Shown here: positions 30,002 to 39,395 of the stretch, piece after piece
Numbering within the stretch: the first letter of the stretch is position 1
Layout: each line of letters begins with the position of its first letter
Assembly (NCBI GenBank): GCA_945883335.1
Contig: CAMCXI010000009.1
Span: 1 to 64,000, forward strand
From: Candidatus Methylopumilus universalis
Lineage (GTDB): Bacteria; Pseudomonadota; Gammaproteobacteria; Burkholderiales; Methylophilaceae
Length of the DNA: 64,000 nucleotides
Reading direction: 5' to 3'
Program-made: the position numbers and the translations under genes
The notes under the pieces: generated by a model
What the model was told of the DNA's origin: nothing
Database searches by the model: none
What the model saw: the letters and a program-made list of their open reading frames with translations, nothing else

Positions 30002-30634
30002 TTAGGCCGCTTTCGCTTTATATTCGCACAAATCTCGAATCACACATTCGCCGCATTTTGGTTGCCTGGCAATGCAGGTATAGCGCCCATGCAAAATCAT
30101 TAAATGATGCGCATCTTGCATAAATGCTTTCGGAACCGCTTTCATAAGCTTTAGCTCTACCGCCAAAGGGGTTTTGCCTGGCGCGAGACCAACACGATTT
30201 CCGATGCGAAAAATATGGGTGTCCACTGCAATCGTTGGTTGACCAAACGCGGTGTTCAAAATCACGTTGGCAGTCTTGCGACCCACACCGGGCAGACTTT
30301 CAAGCGCCTCACGTGTATTAGGCACCACACTATCAAAGCGTTCAACTAAGATCTGACATGTCGCAATCACGTTTTTAGCTTTGCTGTGATAAAGACCGAT
30401 GGTTTTGATATATCGCTCTAGGCCCTCAACCCCCAAAGCAAAAATGGCGGCAGGCGTATTGGCAACTGCATATAATTTAGCGGTGGCTAGATTGACGCCT
30501 TTATCTGTGGATTGCGCAGATAGGATAACCGCAATCAGAAGCTCAAAAACACTGTTGTGATTAAGCTCTGTTTTGGGTTCGGGGATGGCAATGGCTAGTC
30601 TACGAAAAATCTCGGTACGCTTTTCGGGATTCAT
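30002..30634 (-). CDS. nth: Endonuclease III
   Basis: Nth is a bifunctional DNA glycosylase/AP lyase for oxidised pyrimidines. The 210-residue protein has the helix-hairpin-helix LPGVGRKTANVILN with the catalytic Lys near residue 118, the catalytic Asp in VDTHIFRIGNR near 136, and the C-terminal 4Fe-4S loop with spacing C-x6-C-x2-C-x5-C (CIARQPKCGECVIRDLC). It ends the rnfABCDGE operon 16 bases after rnfE, the same order as E. coli rsxABCDGE-nth. Confidence 0.97.
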   Translation of the reverse strand: MNPEKRTEIFRRLAIAIPEPKTELNHNSVFELLIAVILSAQSTDKGVNLATAKLYAVANTPAAIFALGVEGLERYIKTIGLYHSKAKNVIATCQILVERFDSVVPNTREALESLPGVGRKTANVILNTAFGQPTIAVDTHIFRIGNRVGLAPGKTPLAVELKLMKAVPKAFMQDAHHLMILHGRYTCIARQPKCGECVIRDLCEYKAKAA

Positions 30635-30650
30635 AAAGGCGACTAGGGAT

Positions 30651-31397
30651 CTATAAGGCGGCTAAGGGCGTAGAAACAGGTAATGCACCATCGCGTGCCG
30701 CTTTGCGCTGAGACATCCAATTGCGGGTTGCAATCAATGCAGCGAGTCCAATAAATGCACCTGGCGGCAAAATAGCCAATAAAAAGCCATGGTAGTCTGG
30801 AATGACGGTCAATATCATCGATTTTGCAGAGGGTCCAAATACCAAATCAATGCCTGAGAATAATGTTCCCTTACCTACAATTTCACGAATACCGCCAAGC
30901 GTAGCAAGAACCAGCGCTAAACCAAACCCCATCATAAAACCATCAAGCGCTGAAGGCACTACTGGATTTTTGGCCGCAAACGCTTCAACCCTAGCAAGCA
31001 CAATACAATTTGTCACAATGAGCGGAATAAAAATACCCAGTACTGAATGTAAGCCTTGTAAATAAGCATGCATAGACAAGTCAATCATCGTCACTAAAGC
31101 CGCGACAATTAAAATAAATACTGGGATACGAATTTCACTTGGTACCCACTGACGGATAGGTGCAACACTGGCATTACTTGCTGCCATCACAATGGCTGTC
31201 ATAACCCCTAAACTAAAACCATTCACCAAGCTAATCGTCATCGCCAGTGTTGGGCACAAACCCAATAACTGCACTAAGCCTGGGTTTTGTTTCCAAAGAC
31301 CATTTTCAACAATCTCGCCGTAAAGGATTTTAGGCTGTGCTTTTACTTCAGCCTCTTGCACGACTTCTGGTGTTATATCCTGATTTACTTCACTCAT
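30651..31397 (-). CDS. rnfE: Rnf electron transport complex subunit E
   Basis: RnfE is an integral membrane subunit related to NqrD, with RnfA-type topology. From the start at 31397 the protein has 248 residues with about six helices: GLCPTLAMTISLVNGFSLG is the conserved first helix with its Cys, and LLAILPPGAFIGLAALIA lies near the C-terminus. The start is chosen because AAAGGA stands 6 bases upstream; the open frame continues 20 codons into rnfG but that part is not family-like. The N-terminal cytoplasmic extension (EVNQDITPEVVQEAEVKAQ) is longer than usual for RnfE. Confidence 0.93.
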   Translation of the reverse strand: MSEVNQDITPEVVQEAEVKAQPKILYGEIVENGLWKQNPGLVQLLGLCPTLAMTISLVNGFSLGVMTAIVMAASNASVAPIRQWVPSEIRIPVFILIVAALVTMIDLSMHAYLQGLHSVLGIFIPLIVTNCIVLARVEAFAAKNPVVPSALDGFMMGFGLALVLATLGGIREIVGKGTLFSGIDLVFGPSAKSMILTVIPDYHGFLLAILPPGAFIGLAALIATRNWMSQRKAARDGALPVSTPLAAL

Positions 31398-31422
31398 CTG
31401 ATTTCCTTTATGCAGTCGGCGA

Positions 31423-32070
31423 TTAGTTTGCCAACGCTTGACCCGATGGGGTTTCAAAAATAGCTTGTTGATGCGATTGATAAAACTTCAATACTTTATG
31501 AACTGCTTTGACAACCGCACGTGGGGTAATTGTGGCGCCGGTCATAAAATCAAATTGACCACCGTCTTTTTTTACAAACCAAGCTTCATCCTTGGTCTTC
31601 TCGAGGGATTGCGCATCAAAGTTTTTAATCCAATCGCCATGCCCGATATCAATGTAGTCGCCCAACCCTGGCGTTTCTTTGTGATCTAACACGCGCACCC
31701 CAACGATTTCACCGGTTGCCTTAATCGCCACTAGTAACTTGATGTCACCACTATAGCCATCTGGTGCAGTCGCTTCTAAAATCACTGCGGCCGGCGCATT
31801 TTTTAGGCGTGCACGATGAATCATGGTTTCATCACGATTACCTAAATCGCCGCCAGATGCCTTTTTAATAGCATCTTGAAGCAAATTATTATCGTAAAAA
31901 GTTGTGGGCAAAATCTGACCAAACAAACGTATACGAACATCAGCCTCAGCTCTTGAAATAGGTGCTTTGGTTGAGTGATGAATGATAGCTAAACCAAATG
32001 TACTAATAATGGTAAACGCAATCATTACCCAAGCTGTTTTAGCCGCGTGCTTTAAGATAGTCGCATTCAT
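31423..32070 (-). CDS. rnfG: Rnf electron transport complex subunit G
   Basis: RnfG is a membrane-anchored flavoprotein of 215 residues. One membrane helix lies at residues 13-33 (AWVMIAFTIISTFGLAIIH) and the rest is periplasmic. The FMN-attachment motif TGATITPRAVVKAV is near residue 175, the Thr being the covalent phosphothreonine-FMN site in the NqrC/RnfG family. HKETPGLGDYIDIG is another family block. It overlaps rnfD by 4 bases (ATGA). Confidence 0.94.
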   Translation of the reverse strand: MNATILKHAAKTAWVMIAFTIISTFGLAIIHHSTKAPISRAEADVRIRLFGQILPTTFYDNNLLQDAIKKASGGDLGNRDETMIHRARLKNAPAAVILEATAPDGYSGDIKLLVAIKATGEIVGVRVLDHKETPGLGDYIDIGHGDWIKNFDAQSLEKTKDEAWFVKKDGGQFDFMTGATITPRAVVKAVHKVLKFYQSHQQAIFETPSGQALAN

Positions 32071-33080
32071 TTAACATGCCCAAACACACGTGGCTGGGTC
32101 CAAGCATCAATCAGTGGAACACACATATTCATCAGCAAGACCGAGAACGCAACACCATCAGGATAGCCGCCGTAAACCCGAATCAAATAAGTCAGCAACG
32201 CAATTCCCGCCGCAAACACCAGCTTGCCTTTAGGCGTTGTTGGGCCACTGACAGGATCAGTAATAATAAAGAAAGCACCAAAGATAGACGCACCAGTAAA
32301 TAAGTGAAAAAGCGGATGTGCGAAGTGAGCTGGATCAAGCAAATAAAAAGCACCCGCCATCAAGGCCAACACACTTAAGAATGCCATCGGCAAATGCCAA
32401 GTAATGAGGCGCTGCTGAAGCAAATACAAGCCGCCTAAAAGGTACGCAGCTACCACCAGTTCACCGCCTTTGGCACCTAGCATTCCAAACTGAGGCGCTA
32501 ACGAAACTTGTTGCACTGTATGATGAAGTGTTAATTGCGTTTTCAAGTAATCAAGTGGCGTGGCCATACTCACGGCATCTAAACTAAAGCTGTCTGAGGT
32601 GCCAAAGATGTATTGCAACTGATTTGCAAAGCTTAATTTAGCTTCCGCCAACTCAAGCGGGGCTGGCCAATGCGTCATAATCATCGGAAAGGAAATCAAC
32701 AATACCGCGTAACCCACCATGGCCGGATTAAAGGGGTTGTAACCTAAACCGCCGTAAAGCTGCTTTGCAATCACAATCGAAAAAAACGTTCCGACAACCA
32801 CAAGCCACCAGGGGGCCAAAGGCGGCAATGAAAGTGCTAACAGCCATGCTGTTAGCAAAGCACTTCCATCCATCAAAAAAGGCTTGATCGGACGATCGCG
32901 CAACTTCAGCATCAAGGCTTCACAGAGCAATGCAGTAATAGATGCAAGCGCAAGCACCGCCAAAATGCCAGCACCAAAAACCCAGACATAAGCCGCAATC
33001 GCTGGCACTAGGGCAAGCATGACTTTGACCATAATGACACTGACGCTAGGCGCACTACTTAGATAAGGGGATCGATTCAT
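32067..33080 (-). CDS. rnfD: Rnf electron transport complex subunit D
   Basis: RnfD is a polytopic membrane subunit related to NqrB, 337 residues with about nine helices. The N-terminal RSPYLSSAPSVSVIMVKVML start, YGGLGYNPFNPAMVGYA, and the covalent FMN site VSMATPLDYLK near residue 169 (SxATP type) are visible, as is FFIITDPVSGPTTPKGK. It is coupled by 4-base overlaps to both rnfC and rnfG. Rnf complexes couple electron transfer between NADH and ferredoxin to ion transport. Confidence 0.95.
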   Translation of the reverse strand: MNRSPYLSSAPSVSVIMVKVMLALVPAIAAYVWVFGAGILAVLALASITALLCEALMLKLRDRPIKPFLMDGSALLTAWLLALSLPPLAPWWLVVVGTFFSIVIAKQLYGGLGYNPFNPAMVGYAVLLISFPMIMTHWPAPLELAEAKLSFANQLQYIFGTSDSFSLDAVSMATPLDYLKTQLTLHHTVQQVSLAPQFGMLGAKGGELVVAAYLLGGLYLLQQRLITWHLPMAFLSVLALMAGAFYLLDPAHFAHPLFHLFTGASIFGAFFIITDPVSGPTTPKGKLVFAAGIALLTYLIRVYGGYPDGVAFSVLLMNMCVPLIDAWTQPRVFGHVK

Positions 33081-34825
33081 TTTTCTTCCTGAGCTTCATT
33101 GGTCGCTATCGCGTCTGTTACCGATTGTTTTGCTGCCTCACGTCTTGCATCAATCTCTGCAATTTCAGCTTGAACCGAAGGGATTGCATCTACTACATTC
33201 TGAGGCGCAGCTGCTGCTTTTTGAGCTTTTGCACGTTCAATTGCAGCCGCAATCGCAGCCTTCTTGGCGGCCATCGCCTCATCTTCTGGTGCTTCGGTTG
33301 CTGACGTAGCTTCGGTCTTAGCCGCTTCTGCTTTTGCCCCTGCAGCTTTTTGTGCATGCTTTTCAGCACGCTCTTGCTTTTCGCGGTCAATCCGCATCAA
33401 GCGGAATTCATTTCGCTCACGGGCCAAATCAGCAGCTTCTTTCGCTCGGTCTTGCGCAATAATTTCACTCTTTGCAAAACGATAATATTGCACCAAAGGA
33501 ATATTGCTTGGACAGGCATAAGTGCAGCATCCACATTCAATACAATCAAACAAATTGTAATCGCGTGCTTTTTCTAGGTTGCTTGATTTTGCAAACCAAT
33601 AAAGCTCTTGTGGTTGTAAACTCACAGGGCAAACATCCGCACAGCGAGCACAGCGAATACAAGGCATAGCAGGAGGCGCTGAAGGGAAAAGGTTAGGTGC
33701 GCTAGCAATCACACAATTTGATGCTTTAGTGATTGGGACGGACACAGATGGCAGATTAAACCCCATCATTGGCCCACCCATAATATAACCATCCGTATCG
33801 GCTAAAGCCCCGCCGCCCGCCTGAACCAAATCAGCGACCGATGTGCCAAACAAAACCTCATAATTAGCTGGCTTTTGTACGTTACCTGTAATGGTCACAA
33901 TACGAGAAATGGATGGCTCGCCAAAGTCGAAGTAACGATGCAAAGCTAATACAGTTGCAACATTAAAGCATTGTAAACCGACATCTGTTGAGCGCTTATC
34001 TGCTGGTACCTCAATACCAGTAAGCAAGCGAATCAATTGGCGTGCATCGCCACTTGGATATTGCGTTGGGACAACCACCACCTTTAATGGGACTAATTTG
34101 GACAAGAGGCTGTTGGCGCAGGCATGACGCATCGCTTCAGCCGCCTCGGGCTTATTGTCTTCAATGCCAATCAAACATTGCTTCGCGCCTAAAAGATGTT
34201 GCGCAATTTCAAGGCCTTTTAAAATCTGATCTGCACGTTCACGCATCAACATGTCATCACAAGTAATGTAGGGCTCACATTCCGCAGCATTAAGCACCAA
34301 AGTATCAACAGATGACTTAGCGTTAGTACGCAGTTTCACCTGTGTTGGGAAAGCCGCACCACCAAGACCGACAATGCCTGAGCTGCGAAGACCTTCAAGC
34401 AGCTTTGATTTATCTTGTTCTGTTTCTAGCTTGCGCCAATCAATCGGCGCATGCGCAATCCATTCATCTTTGCCATCCAAAGCAATCGTAATGCAACGAT
34501 CGGGCAGTCCAGACGGGTGTGGAATGAGCGCATCTTCAATACTCGTAATCGTCCCAGAACTTGGCGCATGAATAGCCGCAGAGATATTGCCTTCAGCTTC
34601 AGCGAGTAATTGGCCTTTAAGTACATAATCTCCGACCTTAACCAAGACTTTAGGCAAATTGCCAACGTGCTGACGCAAAGGCAATGTGAGCTGATGCGGG
34701 AGCGGCAATTGCCCAACCGCTTGGGTGGTAGATTCGTGCTTGTGATCTGGTGGATGGACGCCGCCGGAAACGGCCACTGCGCCCAAACCAAAACCTTGCT
34801 TAACGATATTAAGTAATGAACTCAT
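33077..34825 (-). CDS. rnfC: Rnf electron transport complex subunit C
   Basis: RnfC is the peripheral subunit thought to take electrons from or to NADH. The 582-residue protein has an N-terminal GGVHPPDHK and a barrel domain, a flavin/NADH region with GLGGAAFPTQVKL and NAAECEPYITCDD, and two 4Fe-4S motifs: CIRCARCADVCP near 390 and CIECGCCTYACP near 428. A roughly 110-residue C-terminal tail is rich in Ala, Lys and Glu, probably a coiled coil, as in other proteobacterial RnfC. It precedes rnfD with a 4-base overlap. Confidence 0.95.
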   Translation of the reverse strand: MSSLLNIVKQGFGLGAVAVSGGVHPPDHKHESTTQAVGQLPLPHQLTLPLRQHVGNLPKVLVKVGDYVLKGQLLAEAEGNISAAIHAPSSGTITSIEDALIPHPSGLPDRCITIALDGKDEWIAHAPIDWRKLETEQDKSKLLEGLRSSGIVGLGGAAFPTQVKLRTNAKSSVDTLVLNAAECEPYITCDDMLMRERADQILKGLEIAQHLLGAKQCLIGIEDNKPEAAEAMRHACANSLLSKLVPLKVVVVPTQYPSGDARQLIRLLTGIEVPADKRSTDVGLQCFNVATVLALHRYFDFGEPSISRIVTITGNVQKPANYEVLFGTSVADLVQAGGGALADTDGYIMGGPMMGFNLPSVSVPITKASNCVIASAPNLFPSAPPAMPCIRCARCADVCPVSLQPQELYWFAKSSNLEKARDYNLFDCIECGCCTYACPSNIPLVQYYRFAKSEIIAQDRAKEAADLARERNEFRLMRIDREKQERAEKHAQKAAGAKAEAAKTEATSATEAPEDEAMAAKKAAIAAAIERAKAQKAAAAPQNVVDAIPSVQAEIAEIDARREAAKQSVTDAIATNEAQEEK

Positions 34826-34830
34826 GTTTT

Positions 34831-35415
34831 CTAATGTCTAGTGCCAGCTTGAACGTTGCCGACTTGGCCAACGGATTTAATATCGAAAACTGGATATCGC
34901 CACTTCCAATTATCAGGCGATTCAGCAATTGGCTCCATGGTGATGCAATCTACAGGACAAGGCGCGAGGCAAAGCTCGCAGCCAGTGCACTCTGAAGCGA
35001 TAATCGTATGCATGTGTTTTGCAGCACCCAAAATTGCATCCACAGGGCAGGCTTGAATGCAAAGCGTGCAACCAATGCAGGTATTTTCATCAATCAGCGC
35101 GACTGATTTTGGTTTTGGCAAGCCATGCTCTGCATTGAGTGGCTTATATTCCACTCCCATTAAATCAGCCAAGGCACGAGCCCCAGCATCGCCACCAGGT
35201 GGGCATTGGTTAATATCCGCCTCCCCAGCCGCAATTGCAGTGGCATAGGGCTTACATCCAGGAAATCCACATTGACCACACTGTGTTTGCGGCAGAATTG
35301 CATCAATACGTGCGACTAAAGGATCACCATCCACTTTAAATTTAAGCGCTGAATAACCTAGCAAAACGCCAAGCAATAAAGCCAAAAATAGCATGACATA
35401 AACGGCTGTTAACAT
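34831..35415 (-). CDS. rnfB: Rnf electron transport complex subunit B
   Basis: RnfB is the ferredoxin-like subunit. The 194-residue protein has an N-terminal membrane anchor ([20 protein letters not shown]), a 4Fe-4S domain with the motif [13 protein letters not shown] near residues 40-55 and a partner Cys in NQCPPGG, then two further 4Fe-4S motifs, [12 protein letters not shown] near 112 and [12 protein letters not shown] near 142. Its first base overlaps the rnfA stop. Confidence 0.95.
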   Translation of the reverse strand: MLTAVYVMLFLALLLGVLLGYSALKFKVDGDPLVARIDAILPQTQCGQCGFPGCKPYATAIAAGEADINQCPPGGDAGARALADLMGVEYKPLNAEHGLPKPKSVALIDENTCIGCTLCIQACPVDAILGAAKHMHTIIASECTGCELCLAPCPVDCITMEPIAESPDNWKWRYPVFDIKSVGQVGNVQAGTRH

Positions 35416-35993
35416 TAACGTACCAAGCCCGCAAAACCCATAAAGGCCAAGCTCATCAAGCCGCCTGTGACCATGGCAATCGCCGCCCCTTGAAATACTG
35501 CTGGCACATCCGCTGCTTCCAAACGTTCACGCATGGAAGCAAACAAAATAAGCACTATTGAAAATCCAACCGCTCCGCCAAAACCAAATATCAACGACTC
35601 AAATAAATTGTGCTTGTGCTGAACATTGAGAAGAGGAATACCAAGCACGGCGCAATTAGTGGTAATCAGGGGCAAATAAATACCAAGGACTTGATAAAGC
35701 ACTGGGGAATTTTTTTCCATCCACATTTCAGTAAATTGCACCACGCCAGCAATCACCACGATGAATGAAACCGTGCGCAAATAGAACAAGTCTGTCCCAA
35801 GCAAATATTCACTAATAAAATAACTGGTGCCTGATCCAATAGTCAGCACAAATGCAGTCGCCATTGCCATCGCAACAGAGGCTTCGAGCTTTTTGGAAAC
35901 GCCCATAAAAGGACATAAACCCAAAATTTTGACCAACACAATATTATTCACAAGAGCTGCGCCAATGAACAACAAAATATAGTTTTGAACCAT
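35415..35993 (-). CDS. rnfA: Rnf electron transport complex subunit A
   Basis: RnfA is a six-helix membrane subunit related to NqrE, 192 residues. The start [30 protein letters not shown] (read as two adjoining motifs) with the conserved Cys, plus [13 protein letters not shown] with the second conserved Cys, are signatures of the 2Fe-2S-binding pair RnfA/RnfE. It is first in the rnfABCDGE-nth-DUF1841 operon. The 269 bases upstream to dapA must hold its promoter, but I cannot define it with confidence. Confidence 0.95.
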   Translation of the reverse strand: MVQNYILLFIGAALVNNIVLVKILGLCPFMGVSKKLEASVAMAMATAFVLTIGSGTSYFISEYLLGTDLFYLRTVSFIVVIAGVVQFTEMWMEKNSPVLYQVLGIYLPLITTNCAVLGIPLLNVQHKHNLFESLIFGFGGAVGFSIVLILFASMRERLEAADVPAVFQGAAIAMVTGGLMSLAFMGFAGLVR

Positions 35994-36262
35994 AACCTCA
36001 GCTTAGCATTTAAGTTGCGGATAAAAAGAGATTGAATTATACAGCGTTTGCACCCCTACGTTAAGTAGCGGCGCGGGTATTGCTCATTTTTGATTGAGTT
36101 ATTTTAATACCTAACCCAACACTTTCAAATCGCACTTACTTATTAGTTTATAAGGACTGGCAATTAAGCGAATAATTCAACCAATATGATGAATAAAACG
36201 TATTCGAGTTAACCTACTTTAAGTTAAAATAAAGTGATTTTATTAATTTGTCAGGTTTAATC

Positions 36263-37144
36263 ATGCTGCAAGGCAGTTTTGTCGCTATCGTAACCCCCAT
36301 GCTTGCGGACGGTAGTCTTGATATTCCAGCGCTCCATCACCTTATTGATTTCCATATCGATGCAGGCACAGATGGCATCGTTATTGTTGGCACAACAGGT
36401 GAATCTCCTACTGTGGATTACGACGAACATCGCGAGCTCATTAAAACCACAGTCGATTATGTTGCGGGCCGCATCCCAGTGGTTGCAGGCACCGGAGCGA
36501 ATTCAACACGTGAAGCGATTGAACTGACACAAGCTGCAAAAGACTTGGACGCTGACGCCTGTTTATTAGTAGCGCCTTATTACAATAAGCCAACGCAAGA
36601 GGGCCTGTATCAACATTACAAGGCTGTTGCTGAGGCTGTGGACATCCCACAAATTTTATACAATGTACCAGGCCGGACTGGTGTTGATCTGACAAACGAT
36701 ACAACACTTCGACTTGCTGAAATCAAAAATATTGTTGGCATCAAAGACGCCACCGGCAGCATCGAACGCGGCACGGATTTAATTATCCGCGCACCTAAAG
36801 ACTTTGCGATTTACAGCGGCGATGATGCAACTGGCATGGCGCTAATGTTAATTGGCGGCAAAGGCGTCATTTCTGTGACTGCCAACGTTGCACCTCAGCT
36901 CATGCACGAAATGTGTGTGGCGGCGATATCTGGCCAAGTGCCTGAAGCTTGTGCAATCAATGCGAAGCTTTTTACACTTCACCAAAAACTCTTTATTGAA
37001 GCCAACCCCATCCCAGTGAAATGGGTACTCAATCAAATGGGCTTAATCAGCACAGGCATTCGTTTGCCCTTAGTACAACTTTCAGCATCAAATCATCAAG
37101 TGTTATTAAACGCGATGAAGAACGCCAATATTTCACCAAAATAA
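36263..37144 (+). CDS. dapA: 4-hydroxy-tetrahydrodipicolinate synthase
   Basis: DapA condenses pyruvate with aspartate semialdehyde in lysine/diaminopimelate synthesis. The 293-residue TIM barrel carries GTTGESPTVD, the Tyr in YYNKPTQEGLYQHY, VPGRTGVD, and the Schiff-base Lys161 in VGIKDATGS. The start at 36263 (MLQGSF) matches the family; an upstream in-frame codon would add five residues. AGG lies 7 bases upstream. It precedes bamC, the same order as E. coli dapA-bamC (nlpB). Confidence 0.97.
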   Translation: MLQGSFVAIVTPMLADGSLDIPALHHLIDFHIDAGTDGIVIVGTTGESPTVDYDEHRELIKTTVDYVAGRIPVVAGTGANSTREAIELTQAAKDLDADACLLVAPYYNKPTQEGLYQHYKAVAEAVDIPQILYNVPGRTGVDLTNDTTLRLAEIKNIVGIKDATGSIERGTDLIIRAPKDFAIYSGDDATGMALMLIGGKGVISVTANVAPQLMHEMCVAAISGQVPEACAINAKLFTLHQKLFIEANPIPVKWVLNQMGLISTGIRLPLVQLSASNHQVLLNAMKNANISPK

Positions 37145-37167
37145 TGCATTACTTTAAGAGACCTTGC

Positions 37168-38448
37168 ATGAATAAAAACCAAATCAAACCCATCATTTTA
37201 GCTAGCTTAATCGCGCTAACAGTGAGCGGTTGCGACTCCATTCCGTTCATGAACAACACGCCTGACTATAAAGGGGCTGGTCGAGCAAGACCGCTAGAGG
37301 TGCCTCCAGATTTAACTTCAATCTCGTCTAACGATACTTACATTGTGCCAGGCGGTTCAACCACTTACTCTGAGTTCAGCCAAGGTCAAGAAGCCCCTGC
37401 TGAAAAAGAAAAGATTTTACCAACCCCAGATAGTGTCCATTTAGAAAGAGCTGGCTCTCAGCGTTGGTTAGTGGTTCAAGCGCCACCAGAAAAAATTTGG
37501 CCGGTCATCCGCGAGTTTTGGGCAGAGCTTGGTTTTGCAGTGCGTATTGAAAACTCGGATACTGGTGTGATGGAAACTGAATGGGTAGATCCAAGTAGCC
37601 TCACAAAAGATGACAAAGGTAATTACTTGGATAAATTCCAAGGTTGGCTAGACAGACTGAACACATTGGCTAACCGTCAAAAATTCCGTACACGCCTGGA
37701 TCGTGGCGAAAATCCTGAAACCACTGAAATTTACATGAGCCATCGTTCTGTATCTGATACACCAGATGACGGAAAAGTCAAAGTGCGAAATCGACTAGGT
37801 GAATTCGACACTGGCTATGCGCCACAAAACCAAGCCAGAAAAATTGCTGAAAAAGAGCGCGCTAATGCTGAGGACCTAGATGCCGAATTGCTTCGCCGCT
37901 TAATGGTAAGACTTGGCGTAGAAGATCAAAAATCACGTAGCATTATGGCCAGCAGCACATCACAGCTTCGAGCTTCATTAAGCAAAGCAGCTGACGGCAC
38001 AATGACACTTGCCGTTAACGATGAGTTTGATCGCGCTTGGAGAAGAGTTGGCTTAGCATTAGACCGCGTTGGCTTTGTCGTGGAAGACAAGAACCGCTCA
38101 AATGGTGTTTATTTTGTGCGCTATACCGACGTGGATATTGATACTTCACCTAAGGACAAAAAAGGCCTGCTCGACAATCTAAAATTCTGGGGCGACGATA
38201 AAAAAGAAGAGAAGAAACCTGAACTTTCAGTAGAAGCTAAGAAAGATGAATCTTCACTTTCAGATAAACTCAAATTCTGGAAACCAGCAGAAAAAACCAC
38301 GGTTGATCCATCTAAACAATACCGTGTGAAAGTAGAGGAAAACGGCGAAACAGGGTCTAAAGTGACGATTGTTGATAAAGAAGGCAGCGTCAATAAATCA
38401 AGTACAGCCAACGTGATTATCAATCTACTTTATGAGCAATTAAAATAA
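37168..38448 (+). CDS. bamC: Outer membrane assembly lipoprotein BamC
   Basis: BamC is a lipoprotein of the BAM complex that inserts beta-barrel proteins into the outer membrane. From the start at 37168 the 426-residue protein has a lipoprotein signal (lipobox VSGC, Cys22), a KGAGRARPLEVPPDLT segment like the unstructured BamC N-terminus that contacts BamD, and two helix-grip domains (near SQRWLVVQAPPEKIWPVI and near AFDRAWRRVGLALDRVGF-type residues 285-320). It is longer than E. coli BamC (344) owing to insertions that include a Lys/Glu-rich stretch near residue 340. An upstream Met at 37144 overlaps the dapA stop but would bury the signal peptide. Confidence 0.85.
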   Translation: MNKNQIKPIILASLIALTVSGCDSIPFMNNTPDYKGAGRARPLEVPPDLTSISSNDTYIVPGGSTTYSEFSQGQEAPAEKEKILPTPDSVHLERAGSQRWLVVQAPPEKIWPVIREFWAELGFAVRIENSDTGVMETEWVDPSSLTKDDKGNYLDKFQGWLDRLNTLANRQKFRTRLDRGENPETTEIYMSHRSVSDTPDDGKVKVRNRLGEFDTGYAPQNQARKIAEKERANAEDLDAELLRRLMVRLGVEDQKSRSIMASSTSQLRASLSKAADGTMTLAVNDEFDRAWRRVGLALDRVGFVVEDKNRSNGVYFVRYTDVDIDTSPKDKKGLLDNLKFWGDDKKEEKKPELSVEAKKDESSLSDKLKFWKPAEKTTVDPSKQYRVKVEENGETGSKVTIVDKEGSVNKSSTANVIINLLYEQLK

Positions 38449-38464
38449 TTCAAGCTCATCCTAT

Positions 38465-39232
38465 ATGAGGTTTTCCTCAATTGGCAGCGGTAGCGCTGGC
38501 AATGGCCTATTAATCGAACAAGATTCAACTAGGCTGTTGCTCGATTGTGGGTTTGGATTACGAGATGCAGAGCAAAGACTTGCCCGCATAAGCCTTACTC
38601 CAGATCAACTCACTGGCATTTTAATCACTCACGAACACGAAGACCATGCAGGGGGTGTTTTTAAGCTTGCGCGCAAATATCGCATTCCGGTTTGGCTGAC
38701 GCACGGCACGTTCAGAATGATTGAGCGGATTTTGCCTACCGAACCGCTTGATTTACGCATCATTGATAGCCACAGTAAATTCAATATCAATGAAATAGAA
38801 GTGACCCCCTTCCCCGTTCCTCATGATGCACGAGAGCCTGTGCAATACACTTTCTCAAATGGCGATAAAAAATTGGGGGTATTGACTGACACGGGCTGCT
38901 CAACACCACACATTCAAGAAATGCTGAGTGGTTGTGATGCGCTCATGCTGGAGTGTAACCACGATATCGACATGCTGATGAATGGTATATATCCGATGTC
39001 GCTTAAGCAACGAGTCAGCGGCCGTTTAGGTCATCTTGATAATATAGGTGCAGCCAACATTCTCAGCAAACTAGATAATAGCCATCTTAAACACATCATT
39101 GCGGCACATTTAAGCGAAAAAAATAACAAACCAGAATTTGCAATCAACGCATTGAGTCAAGCACTCAACTGCGAGAAAAACTGGATTGGCATTGCTGAAC
39201 AAGAGACTGGCTTTGATTGGCGAGAAGTTTAA
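38465..39232 (+). CDS. MBL-fold metallo-hydrolase (YycJ/WalJ-like)
   Basis: A 255-residue metallo-beta-lactamase-fold protein. The metal motif is THEHEDHAGG (HxHxDH, near residues 56-61), with further ligands in FPVPHDAREP, DTGC and the C-terminal AAHLSEKNN. SIGSGSAGNGLLIEQ at the start is typical of the YycJ/WalJ group, proposed to act as a nuclease or phosphodiesterase. The substrate is unknown. It follows bamC closely and is probably in the same transcript; a terminator comes 90 bases after the stop. Confidence 0.85.
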   Translation: MRFSSIGSGSAGNGLLIEQDSTRLLLDCGFGLRDAEQRLARISLTPDQLTGILITHEHEDHAGGVFKLARKYRIPVWLTHGTFRMIERILPTEPLDLRIIDSHSKFNINEIEVTPFPVPHDAREPVQYTFSNGDKKLGVLTDTGCSTPHIQEMLSGCDALMLECNHDIDMLMNGIYPMSLKQRVSGRLGHLDNIGAANILSKLDNSHLKHIIAAHLSEKNNKPEFAINALSQALNCEKNWIGIAEQETGFDWREV

Positions 39233-39324
39233 TGGGGGGCAATTTAATGGGCAAGTATTCAAGCATCTGAACCTTTAAACTCCGAGATCAAAACTCAGAT
39301 TAAATTTTCATGAATGACCAAAAC

Positions 39325-39353
39325 AAAAAAGCCGACTAAAAGTCGGCTTTTTT
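39325..39353. terminator. Bidirectional rho-independent terminator
   Basis: GCCGACT, loop AAA, AGTCGGC, with A6 on the left and T6 on the right, between the metallo-hydrolase (+) and the small lipoprotein gene (-). Confidence 0.92.
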
Positions 39354-39395
39354 GTTGAGTTTAAGTTAGCGAACTAACAATAGACTCTAACTAAA

